From assembly GCA_963576475.1 (NCBI GenBank), contig OY754968.1, forward strand, positions 18,771,734 through 18,835,733: a stretch of DNA of 64,000 nt, given 5' to 3'. Position 1 is the stretch's first letter. Each line of letters begins with the position of its first letter. The translations under genes were made by a program, and so were the position numbers. The notes below the pieces were generated by a model. The model did not search any database, had not been told where the DNA came from, and worked only from the letters and a program-made list of their open reading frames with translations. This stretch comes from Molanna angustata. Its lineage: Eukaryota; Arthropoda; Insecta; Trichoptera; Molannidae. Positions 1 to 12,013 of this stretch are shown here, piece by piece.

Positions 1-3000
1 ATAGGTATTAACACTGTTTTGGGGATCGTAATTATGGGAAGCATCCCTGTTATACCAAAAAGTGAATCCATAAAATCTAATGATGTAACACTTTGCGTAT
101 CATCCTTAGAACATCATCTTCATCAATTCTGGGAAATCGAAGACATACCAAATCAACATTATCAATCGGAAGATGACAAGACATGTGAAGAAGTATTTAA
201 ATCACAAACATATTGCAATCCATTGGGACGTTTTGTAGTTCCATTACTATTGAAAAATGATTCTAATACATTAGGATCTTCAGAACAAAATGCTTTATTG
301 CGTTTTCATCGATTAGAAAGAACTCTCAAATTAAAGCCAGAATTGCAGAGAGATTACATTGCATTCATGAGAGAGTATGAAACTTTTGGTCATATGAGAG
401 AGCTGTCAATGTCAGAACACTCACTCACAAAATATTTGATACCACATCACTGTATTATCAAACCTCTTAGCTCCACTACAAAACTTCGCGTTGTTTTTGA
501 TGCCAGTTCACACACAACGTCAAATAAGTCATTGAATGATGTTGTTTTCGTTGGACCAAAATTACAATCGGATATTATTCACTTGATTTGTAGTTTCAGA
601 ATGTTCAAAATAGCTTTTACATCTGATATTTGTAAGATGTATAGACAAATCCTAATTCGAGAAGAAGATCGTCCTTACCAAAGGATATTGTGGCGTGAGT
701 CTCCAGACGAACCCCTTAAGCAATACGAATTAAACACTGTTACATATGGTGTTGCTTCTTCACCCTTCTTAGCAATACGGACACTGAACGAGTTAGCGGT
801 CAGAGAAAAACATAATTTTCCAAGAGCGTCAAAAATAATATTGCAAAATGTATATCTAGATGATATTCTGAGTGGTGGGCAAACTGTGGATGATGCATTG
901 TCCATAAGGAACGAACTCATTTCATTACTCAAATTGGGATGTTTTGAAGTGCGTAAATGGGCAAGTAATTCACAAGATTTTCTCAGTGATCTTCCTGAGG
1001 ATCATCGGGAGGTTCCATTGAGTTTGAATTTGGGTTCTGACGGCGGAATCAAAATTCTTGGGATATATTGGAATCCTAATAGTGATTCATTCACCTACCA
1101 AATAACATCACCAGAGATGATTGCCACCAAAAGAAATATTTTATCCTGTGTAGCACGTATATTTGATCCACTAGGGTGGATCTCGCCTGTTATCTTTGTG
1201 GCAAAATGTTTACTCCAAGAATTATGGAAGCTTGGATTGGAATGGGATGACCCTACGCCTGATAACATCCAAACCAGGTGGGAAAATCTTATGTCAAATC
1301 TTCATAATTTAGCATTTTTAGATATACCTCGTCATCTTGGAAACATACAGAACTGTTATTTGGTTGGATTCTCAGACGCTTCAAATTTAGGTTATGCTGC
1401 CGTAGTATATTGTTGTTCAAATATTGATACTTCAAATCCAGAAGTGCGATTATTACTGGCTAAAACTAAAGTCGCACCTCTCAAAACGTTGTCGATACCT
1501 CGTCTTGAACTTTGTGCTTCGCACTTGTTATCAAAATTATTGTCATATACATATAATCATTATAAAGATGAAATACCTATTGATAGGACATTCGCATTCA
1601 CTGATTCATCTATTGTTTTAGCATGGATTAAAACACCATCATACTTGTTAAAAACTTTTGTCGCGAATCGAGTTTCACAAATCAGCGATAAAGTTCCAAT
1701 TGATAGTTGGTATCATGTGAGATCATCAGATAATCCTGCAGATCTTGGGTCCAGGGGATTGTCACCCACATGCATTGTAGATTCGTTATTATGGTGGAAT
1801 GGACCATCGTGGCTCTCAACCCCACTTGAGTATTGGCCAATTGCTAGTAACGTCAATATAAGCATGGAAGATCTTCCAGAAAGGAAATCACCAGATATTC
1901 CTACTGTTTTAGTCATTCAACAGAATATGGAAGACTTCAATATATTTTATAGATATTCATCGTTTACCAAATTGGTGAATGTTACAGCATGGTGTTGTCG
2001 TTTCAGTCGGAATTGTCGATTATCATCTTGCAAGCGAAATGTTAATAAACATTTGAATCTCTGTGAAATTACAGCAGCACGTTCCATATTAATCAAATAC
2101 ATTCAGTCTATTTGTTTTCGTGATGAAATAATTGCATTGAATCGCAGTGATAAATTAAAATCTTCAATACGGAACCTTGCACCGTTTTTGGATGATGTTG
2201 GTGTCATACGTGTAGGAGGTCGATTGCGACACTCCAATCTTACGGAAAATGCTAAACACCCAATCTTGTTGCCAAAGAATCATGTATTTACCAATTTACT
2301 GATAGATCATTATCATAAAATATATTTACACATTGGATCTAGAACACTGCAATCAGTACTCAGTCAACAATTTTGGATTGTATCTGCACGTAATACCATT
2401 CGAAAGAGATTGCGTAAACGTTTGACTTGCTTTAAAGCAAATCCACGTAAAATTCAACCTTTTATGGGTGATATTCCATCATCTCGATTTCGTGAAGGTC
2501 GTGCATTTTTGAATGTCGGTATTGATTATGGAGGATATTTTCTTAGTAAAGAAAGCCGACGACGTGGTGCGAAGCAGCTGAAAACATATTTATGTTTGTT
2601 TGTCTGTTTGTCGACTAAAGCTGTTCACCTTGAATTGGTTTCGGATTTAACAACGGAAGCCTTTCTAGCTGCTTTGGACCGTTTTGTTGCTAGAAGAGGA
2701 ATTTGTGAAAATTTGTTTAGTGATTGTGGTACTAATTTTATCGGTGCCAATAAACATTTGGATGAACTTTGCAAATATTTACATACCAGAGAGTGCCATG
2801 ATAATCTCACTCAGTTCATGTCAATTCGTAACATAAATTGGCATTTCAGTCCGCCTTCTGCCCCACATTTCAATGGGTTGATGGAGGCTGGAATAAAATC
2901 GGCAAAATCCGTATTAAGAAAGGTTGTTGGAGAGCAAGTTCTCACTTTTGAAGAATTATCAACAGTATTTTGTCGCATTGAAGCAATTTTGAACTCTAGA

Positions 3001-3417
3001 CCTCTCTCGCCTCTTTCTACAGATCCAGCAGAGATTGATGTCTTGACTCCTGGACACTTCTTGATCGGCGCACCTCTTGTTGCAGTACCAGAACTAAATG
3101 CCAAGGATGTCCCAATGAATCGTTTATCTCGTTGGCAATTATTGCAACAAATGGCACAACATTTCTGGACCCGATGGAGGCGTGAATATTTACATACATT
3201 ACAAAATCGAGCAAAGTGGACAGATCAGTCACCCAACTTACAAGTTGGAGATCTAGTACTGATTGATGAAGCAAATACAAGGCCAATGCAGTGGCCAATG
3301 GGACGAATTATCAAATGTTTTCCCGGCCTAGACTCGGTGGTGAGGGTGGTGGACGTACAAACGTCCAAAAAGATTGTACGGCGACCAGTCGTCAAACTTT
3401 TTAAGCTGCCCAATTAG
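1..3417 (+). CDS. BEL/Pao LTR-retrotransposon Pol polyprotein, 5' end outside window
   Basis: The reading frame is open from base 1 to a TAG at 3415, so the true start (gag and most of the protease) lies left of the window; the ATG at 34 is internal. Counting residues from base 19, the order is a protease-linker remnant, reverse transcriptase with YLDD near residue 278, RNase H with GFSDAS near 450 and a DSS motif near 528, then integrase. Integrase has its D-D-E residues in GIDYGG (about 836), SDCGTNF (about 902) and LMEAGIKS (about 955). Adjacent RT, RNase H and integrase in this order with the PPSAPHFNG motif is typical of BEL/Pao. There is no internal stop in over 1100 codons, so the copy is young or was recently active. 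One oddity is that the first Cys of the integrase HHCC finger reads Arg (RKRLTCFK). The protein would be an enzymatic polyprotein for cDNA synthesis and integration, not a host function. Confidence 0.93.
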   Translation: MGINTVLGIVIMGSIPVIPKSESIKSNDVTLCVSSLEHHLHQFWEIEDIPNQHYQSEDDKTCEEVFKSQTYCNPLGRFVVPLLLKNDSNTLGSSEQNALLRFHRLERTLKLKPELQRDYIAFMREYETFGHMRELSMSEHSLTKYLIPHHCIIKPLSSTTKLRVVFDASSHTTSNKSLNDVVFVGPKLQSDIIHLICSFRMFKIAFTSDICKMYRQILIREEDRPYQRILWRESPDEPLKQYELNTVTYGVASSPFLAIRTLNELAVREKHNFPRASKIILQNVYLDDILSGGQTVDDALSIRNELISLLKLGCFEVRKWASNSQDFLSDLPEDHREVPLSLNLGSDGGIKILGIYWNPNSDSFTYQITSPEMIATKRNILSCVARIFDPLGWISPVIFVAKCLLQELWKLGLEWDDPTPDNIQTRWENLMSNLHNLAFLDIPRHLGNIQNCYLVGFSDASNLGYAAVVYCCSNIDTSNPEVRLLLAKTKVAPLKTLSIPRLELCASHLLSKLLSYTYNHYKDEIPIDRTFAFTDSSIVLAWIKTPSYLLKTFVANRVSQISDKVPIDSWYHVRSSDNPADLGSRGLSPTCIVDSLLWWNGPSWLSTPLEYWPIASNVNISMEDLPERKSPDIPTVLVIQQNMEDFNIFYRYSSFTKLVNVTAWCCRFSRNCRLSSCKRNVNKHLNLCEITAARSILIKYIQSICFRDEIIALNRSDKLKSSIRNLAPFLDDVGVIRVGGRLRHSNLTENAKHPILLPKNHVFTNLLIDHYHKIYLHIGSRTLQSVLSQQFWIVSARNTIRKRLRKRLTCFKANPRKIQPFMGDIPSSRFREGRAFLNVGIDYGGYFLSKESRRRGAKQLKTYLCLFVCLSTKAVHLELVSDLTTEAFLAALDRFVARRGICENLFSDCGTNFIGANKHLDELCKYLHTRECHDNLTQFMSIRNINWHFSPPSAPHFNGLMEAGIKSAKSVLRKVVGEQVLTFEELSTVFCRIEAILNSRPLSPLSTDPAEIDVLTPGHFLIGAPLVAVPELNAKDVPMNRLSRWQLLQQMAQHFWTRWRREYLHTLQNRAKWTDQSPNLQVGDLVLIDEANTRPMQWPMGRIIKCFPGLDSVVRVVDVQTSKKIVRRPVVKLFKLPN

Positions 3418-3572
3418 TAGGCAATGATGACATAGTTAGTAAGTTAGTTGTAATTTGTTAATTATTCATGATAATTTTTGTGTTTAGTTTTACCAACATT
3501 TTTTTGTTTTTTTTTTGTTCTTTTGTGACTTCAGGCCCAGGTTCTGAAATTAATATTTCAGGAGCCGGGGTA

Positions 3573-3967
3573 TGTTGGGTCATTTTGATAATACCTACCT
3601 ACTATTGTGGATGTAGGTGGTTTTTTTTTGTTACATAATTCATTCGATTTCAAACATCAGTGGAAGCAACATCAGTTGCCATTTTTTTTTGCATTGTTAC
3701 ATCAGTAACCATTTATAATTTGTTTAAAAAAGTTCTCATTCATTTTGAACCATATTTGTATCATTAGAAATCTGTGATAGTGAATTTGGGTGTAAGTTCG
3801 CAAAAAGAAGCCTATCCTAATTTCTCTTCCAACTCCAATTCCCGAATTCCTTTCTCCAAGGCTTCGGTGGATTGGGATCTGCAAGAAGGGTAAGTGCTAC
3901 CAAACTGTAGTTCTGATTTGTCCGTAGTGTTGATTCATTTATTTGCAATACAGTCCACCATTTAACA
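3573..3967 (+). repeat. 3' LTR of the first BEL/Pao element
   Basis: A G-rich tract (ggagccgggg) 156 bases after the pol stop looks like the polypurine tract. The sequence immediately after it begins TGTTGGG, and a matching LTR-like end TTTAACA falls about 395 bases later. The 5' LTR is outside the window, so the boundaries are inferred from the TG...CA ends and the polypurine tract only. Confidence 0.6.
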
Positions 3968-4726
3968 TACAAATGTTGATGAGCCCCCTTTCCGACCACG
4001 AGGAAACATCAATGCCAATGTGAGGAAGAAAAGGAGACAAATGACGGTGACACTATGAAATTCTTTAAGTACGACGCATTTATTCAAAATATCAGTAGAG
4101 TTAGTCCATGGCAATTAAATAATTAAAAAAACAAACACAACAACAACAAAGTACAAAAAAATAACAAAAACAAAACGAAGAATAACACGTGGCATATATA
4201 ACAATCCAACTATCAAACACAACCGAGCACAAAGAGACGCCGACCAGAAGGTGCAGCCTCAGGGTACAGCGACATCCTTTCTCCAGGCATGTCACTGTCT
4301 TCCTCGTGGTGGTTGTAAGTCCGGCGGGGCCCAGCCTCTGCGCCAGGCTGCAAGGTCCTTGTCGTACCCACCCATGGTTGGCTCACGGCAACGCTATGAC
4401 GGCGCATCTCTCACCTCAGCGACAGAGGCGGCAGGCCAGCTGGGAGCCTCACCGGAGGCGAACCGACACCCCAGACGACACGGAAAGCCCCTCGTGGTTC
4501 AATCTGCGAGCCGCCGCGTTCCCTGCTGCGGTGGCCCAACACTGCGCCCTACCTCTGCCCCGTAGATGCCCTCATCTTGGCTTCGTAGCACCGGCAACGT
4601 CCATGCGTGTGACGTGTCCTGTCAAAAAGAGCTCCTGCGTCGTCAAAATATAGCCGCCATCGGAAGCACTTTTTTTTCCATAATCACACGACAGCTGCTG
4701 CCTATTATAGTGCGATTCGATGACGG
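3968..4726. other. GC-rich unassigned segment
   Basis: Between the LTR and the next LINE remnant lies about 750 bases, of which 4230-4650 is markedly GC-rich compared with its surroundings. On the minus strand an AATAAA occurs near 4076-4081, followed by a short unique stretch. This resembles the GC-rich body and poly(A) signal of a solo LTR, but no matching partner is present. The open frames across it have no recognisable domain, so I do not call a gene. Confidence 0.3.
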
Positions 4727-5700
4727 CTATCTCTGTTTAAGGTACGATTTTAAGCGCCTTATATTCCAATGGAAAATATCTACCTCGTCCGAGAGTGAGT
4801 TCAATTTTTCCATAATACGCACCAGAGTGCTGCTGGCCACTACATCCATTCTGGAATGGGGGACGTTCAGAAGATTATGTCCTCTACCCCTTATGTAGTT
4901 GGGTGGTACAAGAAGCCCTAGCTTTTCTAGCAGTTCTGGACAATCAATAAGATTGTTGAAAATCTTGAAGCCGGTCAAAAGTAGTGCGTTATCACGCCTG
5001 CTTTTAAGACTCTAAGAACGGTACCTCATGAACTTTTTCTGAATTTGTTCCAACATATCGGAATATTTTCTTTGGTAGGGCGCCCAAACTGCGCTTCCGT
5101 ACTCCAATTTGCTACGCACCATACAGTTGAAAATATTTTTCAATGCTTCATGGTTCGAAAAGTATCTTCCAAGGCGCATTGTGAAGCCCAGCAGTTGACC
5201 GCATTTGGTAGTTACTGATGTTATAATAATATATTGAGCAAAGGTTAATTTTGTTTCAAATACAACTCCAAGGTCTTTTAGTTCATAAATCCCGGCTAAC
5301 ATTGAACCATTCATGTTGTAATTATACACCGTTGGAATTCTGGAACGTGCATAACTCATAACAGAACACTTTTTAATGTTATAGTGAAGGTTATTTTCTA
5401 TAGAGCATTTCCAAAGGTTGTCAATGTCTGATTGCAACAGAAGGCAGTCTGCTATACTTTTGATACTATAATAAAGCTTCAAGTCGTCGGCATACAACAG
5501 ACATACATAGACAATACTTAATAACATCCTGTATCTCATCAATGAATATCAAAAACAACAGTGGTCCCAAATTAGATCCCTGTGGAATTCCAGAGCAAGC
5601 TCGGATTTCTTCGGAACAATATTGACCCACCGTTATATATTGTTTTCTATTTTTAAGGTAACAGTTAACAGTTGGTGACCACATGTCCACCATGCAGCCC
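4727..5700 (-). pseudogene. 5'-truncated jockey-like LINE, RT C-terminal half
   Basis: On the minus strand the reading starts near 5693 with the RT block GIPQGSNLGPLLF. It changes frame near 5490 just before YADDLKLYY, then runs through the thumb region (DLGVVFETKLTF, RSKLEYGSAVW) to about 5012, and changes frame again into a C-terminal tail ending at 4727. This is the usual order of a jockey/CR1-type ORF2 C-terminus. Endonuclease and the first RT blocks are absent, as expected for a 5'-truncated insertion. At least two frameshifts make it a dead copy. Confidence 0.8.
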
Positions 5701-6505
5701 GACCGACAGCCGCATTACGGAATGCAGTTATACCTACATCCATCGACATTCCTAGTAATGGTGTATATTTTTTGCGACTGACCCCAGGAAAAAAAGACGG
5801 TCAATTATTATGACAGTATAGGTGGGAACAATATGCCATATATTACTATGCCCTTTTGAAATATTTAGAAGACTCATCCGTGGACAGGAAAATATCAAAC
5901 TTGGCACGAGCAGCTGGAAAGAAGGAATATGTTAAATACATACCGCAGAAGATGAACGGGTGCGTCTGTGGAATGGTTCCCTGCACATTTGCCGAACTTC
6001 GATAACCCCCCTAAAAGTGATGCCTCGATAACCCCCCTAAAAGTGACATGCCCTATGTAAAAGTGATATGCCCTATGTAAAAGTGATATGCCCTATGTAA
6101 ACGAATACCGATTCTATCCAGATAGAAGAAACCGAAAGCTGTCTAATTTTATATGAACTGCGCCTAGATTTAAGTGGTTTAAGTGGTTAATAAGAAGCTG
6201 ACTAATTTTTTATGAACTGTGCCTTAATTTAAGTGATTTATTATAAGAATATGACCATTTGAACTGTGCCGGAATTTAAGTGATTTTCATATGATGTGTA
6301 TAGTTGTTAAGATATAGTAGGTATAGTGTGATAAGTGTTTTTTTAGGTAATGTTTCTATATATTGTACTTTACATAGCGTATCCATTGTTTGTAGTTTTA
6401 AGAATTTCCTCGTTATATAATCGAATACCTAACTGTGTGTATTTGTGTGTAGGTGATGTATGTAAAAGTGTGAGTTATGTATAAGTATCAAAAAGTGTTA
6501 GTATA
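5701..6505. other. AT-rich spacer with an unassigned open stretch
   Basis: No gene is called here. On the plus strand 5822-6003 reads open for about 60 codons (including DRKISNLARAAGKKEY and CVCGMVPCTFAELR) before a stop. I do not recognise the family, and it could be a fragment of an old element. A short tandem repeat follows at 5999-6112. Confidence 0.3.
5999..6112. repeat. Short compound tandem repeat
   Basis: Two copies of a 27-base unit starting cgataacccccctaaaagtg are followed by about three copies of the 20-base unit ctatgtaaaagtgatatgcc. The two unit types share the word aaaagtga, suggesting that one arose from the other by slippage. Confidence 0.8.
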
Positions 6506-7743
6506 AGAAGCAAGGTGTGGGATGCACAAGGAGCGTTTGTTGGAGGTAGAGGATGCACCGACCAAATTTTTTCCCTTCGAATGGCGACTGAAAAGGTTCT
6601 GGCAAAAAACTAGAAGCTTTTCTATTCATAGACCTGGAAAAGGCCTATGACAAAGTAAACCGTGAAAAACTTTGGAACGTGCTATCAGTGTATGGAGCGG
6701 GGAGCAGGCTGATAGGGGCATTATCATCTCTGTATGAGGAAAGCCAAGCCTGTGTGAGAATTGAAAACTCTCTCACAGGATGGTTCTCCATTAATATGGG
6801 AGTGAAGCAAGGGTGCGTACTATCACCGTGGCTCTTTAATCTATACATTGACTACTGTGTGAGAGCACTAAAGAATGAGAACATTGGGCTGAAACTGGAA
6901 GGTGTGACTGTATGTGATCTAATGTATGCGGATGACAAAGTATTAATGGCTGAAAGCGTGGAAGACTTGGAATGTTTGGTTAAAATAGTATTCGATGGAT
7001 GCATGCAAAATGGATTGAGAATGAATGCAACTAAATCTAAAGTGATGGTATTTGAGAAGAGCGAAAGACGAACAAAATGCGAGATACGAGTGGAGAATGT
7101 ACAATTAGAACAAGTCGATGAATATTTATACTTAGAAAGCATGTTTCAGCGTGATAGAAGATTAGAAAAAGATATTGAAAGGAGAGTAACGGCAGGTAAT
7201 AGAGTGAATGGTGCATTAAGACCGGTAATGGCTGACCCAATTATTTCGAGGCAAGCAAAGCTCGCGGTACACAATGGCATCGTCGCACCGACTCTTATGT
7301 ATGCTAGTGAGACATGGACATGCCAGAAGACGCATGAAAGTAGAATTAAAGCGGTTGAAATGAGGTCACTAAGACGAATGTGTGGTGAAACGATGTTTGA
7401 TAGAATAAGAAATGAGGATATTAGACGAGAATGTATGATTGAAAGAAATATCGTAAGAAAGATGAAAATAAATGCCTTAAGGTGGTTCGGCCAGATAGAA
7501 AGAATGAGTGATGACCGTCTGACAAAAAAAGTATACAAGGCTGATAAAAGAGGAACGAAAAGTAGAGGTCGGCCAAGAAAAAGTGGGCACGATCACATAA
7601 ATGGGATTTTGAAAGATGGTGATGTTAGAAGTAAGAATAATAGAAGAGCGTGTATGAGACGATGTATGGACGTGAATGAAGCGAGGAATGTATGTCAAGA
7701 GAGAGGAGTCTGGCGTTCGGTTCTCTCTGCCTACCCCAAATAG
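6506..7743 (+). pseudogene. 5'-truncated RTE-like LINE, RT and C-terminus
   Basis: Coding similarity begins near 6530 with FVGGRGCTDQIFSLRMATEK. It shifts frame near 6606 into FLFIDLEKAYDKVNRE and then stays open to the TAG at 7741. RT hallmarks are VKQGCVLSPWLFNLYID (near 6805) and MYADDKVLMAE (near 6920). The C-terminus has the LRWFGQIERM motif and a basic GRPRK stretch common in RTE-like LINEs. The endonuclease is missing. The one frameshift and the truncation make it inactive in cis. A related C-terminal fragment occurs at 31932-32060 (plus) and another at 57715-57845 (minus). Confidence 0.85.
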
Positions 7744-8643
7744 GGAAATGGCGTGATGGTATGGAGATGATGTATTATTTTCATTTATTGTTGCCAATCC
7801 TCGAAGTTCTCACGAGAATTTATTAATTACTTATTTATGTTTTTTCACTTGGTTATTACATTTCCAGCGTAATTCAATACTTTTATTAGCTAATTGATTT
7901 GCAGCAACATGATAATTTATAATTTGACTAAAATAACTGACGAATGGTGAGATTAATACAAAGAAATAGATTTTTCCTGTTTGAACGTCTGTTATAAACA
8001 TTATTTTAAAACTTTTGAAATTACATGGTAAGGTAAGAGGCAAAGAAATTCAAAAGTTCGTAGTCAAATCCAAAATCGTGCATTTTCTGGAGAAGGATGT
8101 CATGGTCCACATGGTCGACCGATGACGGCGTAACAATAAACCATCCGTCTCCCACCAGAGTTGAATGCCAAGAGCGCGCGTGCTAGCTGTTAGCTGCAAG
8201 TCTTGCTCGCCCGCAAACAGCGCTAGTATCTTTCCAGGAGTGATGCCGTGGAAAAAAATTCAAAATTTAAAAATTATTTTAATTAATAATTGAAAGTATG
8301 GTTTTTCGGCAAAATTTATTCTCGGGCATAACAATTTAACTATAAAATTTTTATTTTTCATCAAAATTATAACTCATTTGTTTGCTTACCTGACATCATG
8401 TAGCGCAAACAACGGCAACTGTCAAATGAACTAAAAAAACTTACTACTTTAACACATAGATGGCAGTGAGCTTGCATTTGTATTCAAAGTCGAACATTGG
8501 GTAGAATACTAGAGTAGCGTCTAGCCCCTGAGTTTCTTTTCTGCATTCTTAGGTTAGGTTTAAGTTTGTGTATAATAATAATAGCGAATCGCGTGAGCGA
8601 GTTGCTTTATAAATTGAATTATAAATTATTATAAATTAAATAT
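7744..8643. other. Spacer, nothing recognised
   Basis: This holds the 3' UTR of the preceding LINE, then AT-rich sequence with one more GC-balanced island at about 8060-8230. I see no convincing coding potential, tRNA-like box or terminal repeats. The last bases (ataaattaaatat at 8631-8643) may be one half of the target duplication of the next LINE. Confidence 0.3.
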
Positions 8644-8913
8644 TTTCGCTACTCCCACCACCACCCGCTCTGCCTATGGGGACTGTAATCGGCCCCCTCA
8701 CAGAACGCTAAGTGAACGACAAAAAAAAATGCATAGCACGAAAAGTAGCTCATGGAGCCCTCTAGATTAGCAATCTCGGCACCATAGTGCAAAAAGAAAC
8801 AATCAACGAGTGCGAACAGAAAATTCACACCCGTGGACTGTCTATGACCTCAGATCCCCCTACATGCAGACCATCAGAGAAGTGACCAAGATCTCTGGAA
8901 ATAATTAATTTAA

Positions 8914-11900
8914 CTATAATTTATAATTTTTCTTCGAGATCACAAAATCCGCATGACCAATGGGACCTTGAAGAGGCCCACGGACAGCAACGAGGAGCTC
9001 CGATCTATATGAGGACACCATTGGGTGGCAACATTCCCAAAGGATATGTTCCGAAGTTTGGTCCGGGTATTGACAGAAATGACATGAGGCAGAGGAGGCA
9101 ATGTTAAATCGGTGAAGATAACTTTTAAAGTTTCCGTGTCCTGTGAAAAATTGGGAAGTCCAAAAGTCTGGAACAACCCAGGGAGATTTAAGACGAAACC
9201 TCACGTCGGGAAAAAATAAGTAGGTAATTCTTCCCACTGAGCAGGCCGTCCAGCGAGTCTGCCAGATGTTCTGCAAATTTTCATTTACAGTCCTTACAAC
9301 AAAGCCACGTGACACTCGACCCTCTGGAGGGAAGAGAGGAATATTTCCGATCATAGAAGAACAGCCCCGCGTAAGGTTGAAAACAGCTCCTCTACGCTGA
9401 AGTTCCAGATCAAGGGGAGTCATGCCTGTCAAAATTGGCAGTGCTTCAGTGGGACTCGTTCCATATGCTTTGGATAGAGCGATGAGAGCGAATCGTTGGC
9501 CTGAGAGCAAAATTCTACGTATATGTTGAAGTTCACAGGCGTGAGACCAACATCCTGCTGCATAGCAAGCAATGCCGAGGTAAACTGCCTTATAGAAAAG
9601 ACAGGATACTTGAAACTGTAAACCCCAGTGTGCCTTGGCGATGTGTGAGATCTTTAAAAAAGCAGACTTAGCTTTGTCGACACACAATCGAGCATGGTTT
9701 TTAAAATTTGGTCCTCTTTCCAGAACAACTCCTAGGCAAGTGATTTGGTCCCGAAAACTCACATTTGTTCCTGAGAACTTAATAGACGGCTGTCTACGTA
9801 GTAAGCCTTTGAAAACCAAGCCATATGTCTTATTAGGAGCGAAGCAAAGTTTATTTTTTACACCCCAGTCGGAAACTAAGGAAAGAGCTTGAGTAGCTGA
9901 GTTCTCAATAAATCTACGGGAATTACCACGGACGAGGATGTATGCATCATCGGCATACGCTTGAATCGTACAATTACTGGAGAGAGGAAGATCCAGCAAG
10001 TCATCAAAAAGAATGTTCCAGAGAAGTGGACCGAGAACAGAACCCTGAGGACATCCAATGCTTACCTGTCGCGTATGTAGAAATTGTCCCCCAGGCAGGA
10101 CTATGCGGCGATTTTCAAAGTAACTCTTAACTATCAGATATATATTGCGGGGTATATTCCTTGACTTCAGTTTATGCAAAATGAGCGGCCACCAAGCATT
10201 GTCAAATGCACCACTAATGTCAAGGGAAATAGCAATAACATATTTTTCGTCAGAAGGTCTTACAAATTCTGACATATAATTTATAGCATCGACTGTTGAA
10301 ATTCCAGGTCGGAAGCCAAATTGGCGAGAAGAAAGTGGACATGTGTTAGAAAGATGGGATTCAATTCTACTGCATATAAGTCTTTCCAGAATCTTGCCCA
10401 GAATAGGCAGGAGAGTAACAGGTCTATATGCTTTTGGGTCCGTGCTAGGACGATCGCATCGTTTGGGAATTATAGTCATGAGGCCCGTTTTCCAACAGTC
10501 TGGAAAACAGCCCTCGTCTTAACATCTTTTTAAGAGGGAAACCATTTCAAATTGAGCCAAACGCCAACATCTTTGTATTAAAATAGAGTCGATACGGTCG
10601 AGGCCTGGGGATTTATTTAGTTTAAGGTTCCCAATAATTAAATCGAGTTCCTCAACAGAAACTGGTGGCGAAGCGGGTGTCTGAGGAATGTTGTGTTGAA
10701 GAGCACGTACCCATTTATGAAAAACATTATCGGTAGACGGATCATCCGATGGAATCAACGCGTCCAGAAAAACGGAAGCAGTTGAATCGAGAGACGTTGT
10801 GAACTCACCAGTAGTTGCATCGCGGATGCAGGATATTGTTGCGCCATTTCCTCTCTTAGAAGAAACGGCGCGATACACTGCACCCCATGGATCTGAAGTC
10901 GAAACCTCGGAATCCAAACGTCGCCAACTTACCTTCTTCGCACGAATAATTTCATTTTTATATAGATTGTGTGCACGTCTATAAGCAGAGTACAAGTCGA
11001 GAATAATAAACTCAGCAAAGTTCCTATTGCGTCCCAATTTAAGAGCTCGACGTGCACGTGTAACGCTGCGTTTCAAGGAATCGAGTCCTGAGTGCCACCA
11101 AGCGTTTGGTTTTAATTTTTCTGGAGTAGATCTGCCAATTGACTTTTCTGCACATATAATGATATTGTTAGTGAAATCAGAAGCAGTATCAGATATAGAC
11201 ATAGCATTTGGGTTAAAGCGATTCAGAAATCGAATAAATTCAGCATCAAATTCGACAATGCGCTCACACCTCGTGCGAAAACGCCTTGGAATATGAGACT
11301 TTTGAACCGAGTCAGTAGGTGAAGTAGAAATTGTAAAGACAATAAGTTCGTGATCGCTACCCGAATAATCTGTATAAACACGCCAGGAAGAAGCCTTTTG
11401 AGCTATTTGAGCCGAAGCCAAAGTGACATCGATGTGGCCAAACCCGACCGCACCAGAAAAAGTGGGAGGACTAAAGGGATCATTGATAACGGAAAGCTCG
11501 TGCCGAGCTATGAAGTCCTCACAGAGTTCACCTCTTTTTGCTTTCCTAGACCCTGCAGTGGTAGAATGACACCATAGAGGGGACTCAGCATTGAAGTCAC
11601 CGCCAATCAAGATGGAATCTCCACCTAGATGACTCATTACATTATCTAGAAAGCACACATATGGCTCTATCGGGTCGCCAAATTTGAAGTAGGTTGATAC
11701 TAGGTACATGGATTTACCTGAAAGAGAAATTTCAAGCACGACTGTAGTGCTCGAGGAAAGATGATCTAATAAGATATAAGATATAGAAGAATTAAAAATA
11801 ATTATTGAAGCTAGAGGGGGTAAATCCATGGAACAGCAAGTCTGAATCCGTCACACACATAGAGCCGTCGCCAGTGTATGGTTCCTGAACCAGACAGATA

Positions 11901-12013
11901 TCGATGTTCAGTTGATGGGCGAGTTGTTTAAGCTCCAAGGTGGCAGCACGACGTCGGCCCAGATTGAGCTGTCCAATTCTGAGACCTGTTGATACGGATA
12001 TACTACTGGCCAT
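8914..12013 (-). pseudogene. R1-clade ORF2: endonuclease and reverse transcriptase, two frameshifts
   Basis: ORF2 starts at 12013. The AP-endonuclease motifs are QLNLGRRRAATLEL, DICLVQEPY, GGDFNAESPLW and SGSDHELIVF. A frameshift lies near 11820-11840 and a second near 10500-10515, just before the RT block reading RPVTLLPILGKILERL. RT has GCPQGSVLGPLLWN and IQAYADDAYI, followed by the R1-like thumb and a C-terminal CHFCQYPDQTSEHILWEC finger. Apart from the two shifts the frame is long and open, so decay is modest. Confidence 0.85.

Noticed and set aside
1..3417. Retrovirus with an envelope gene
   Set aside because: The pol frame is followed directly by a polypurine tract and LTR; there is no env-like frame.
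4189..4653. A 154-residue protein gene in the GC-rich island
   Set aside because: Several overlapping frames are open only because of composition; there is no domain, and no supported splice or start context.
5822..6003. Small gene with conserved Cys residues
   Set aside because: It has no start codon in context, is not recognised, and lies between LINE remnants; mentioned only as an open stretch.
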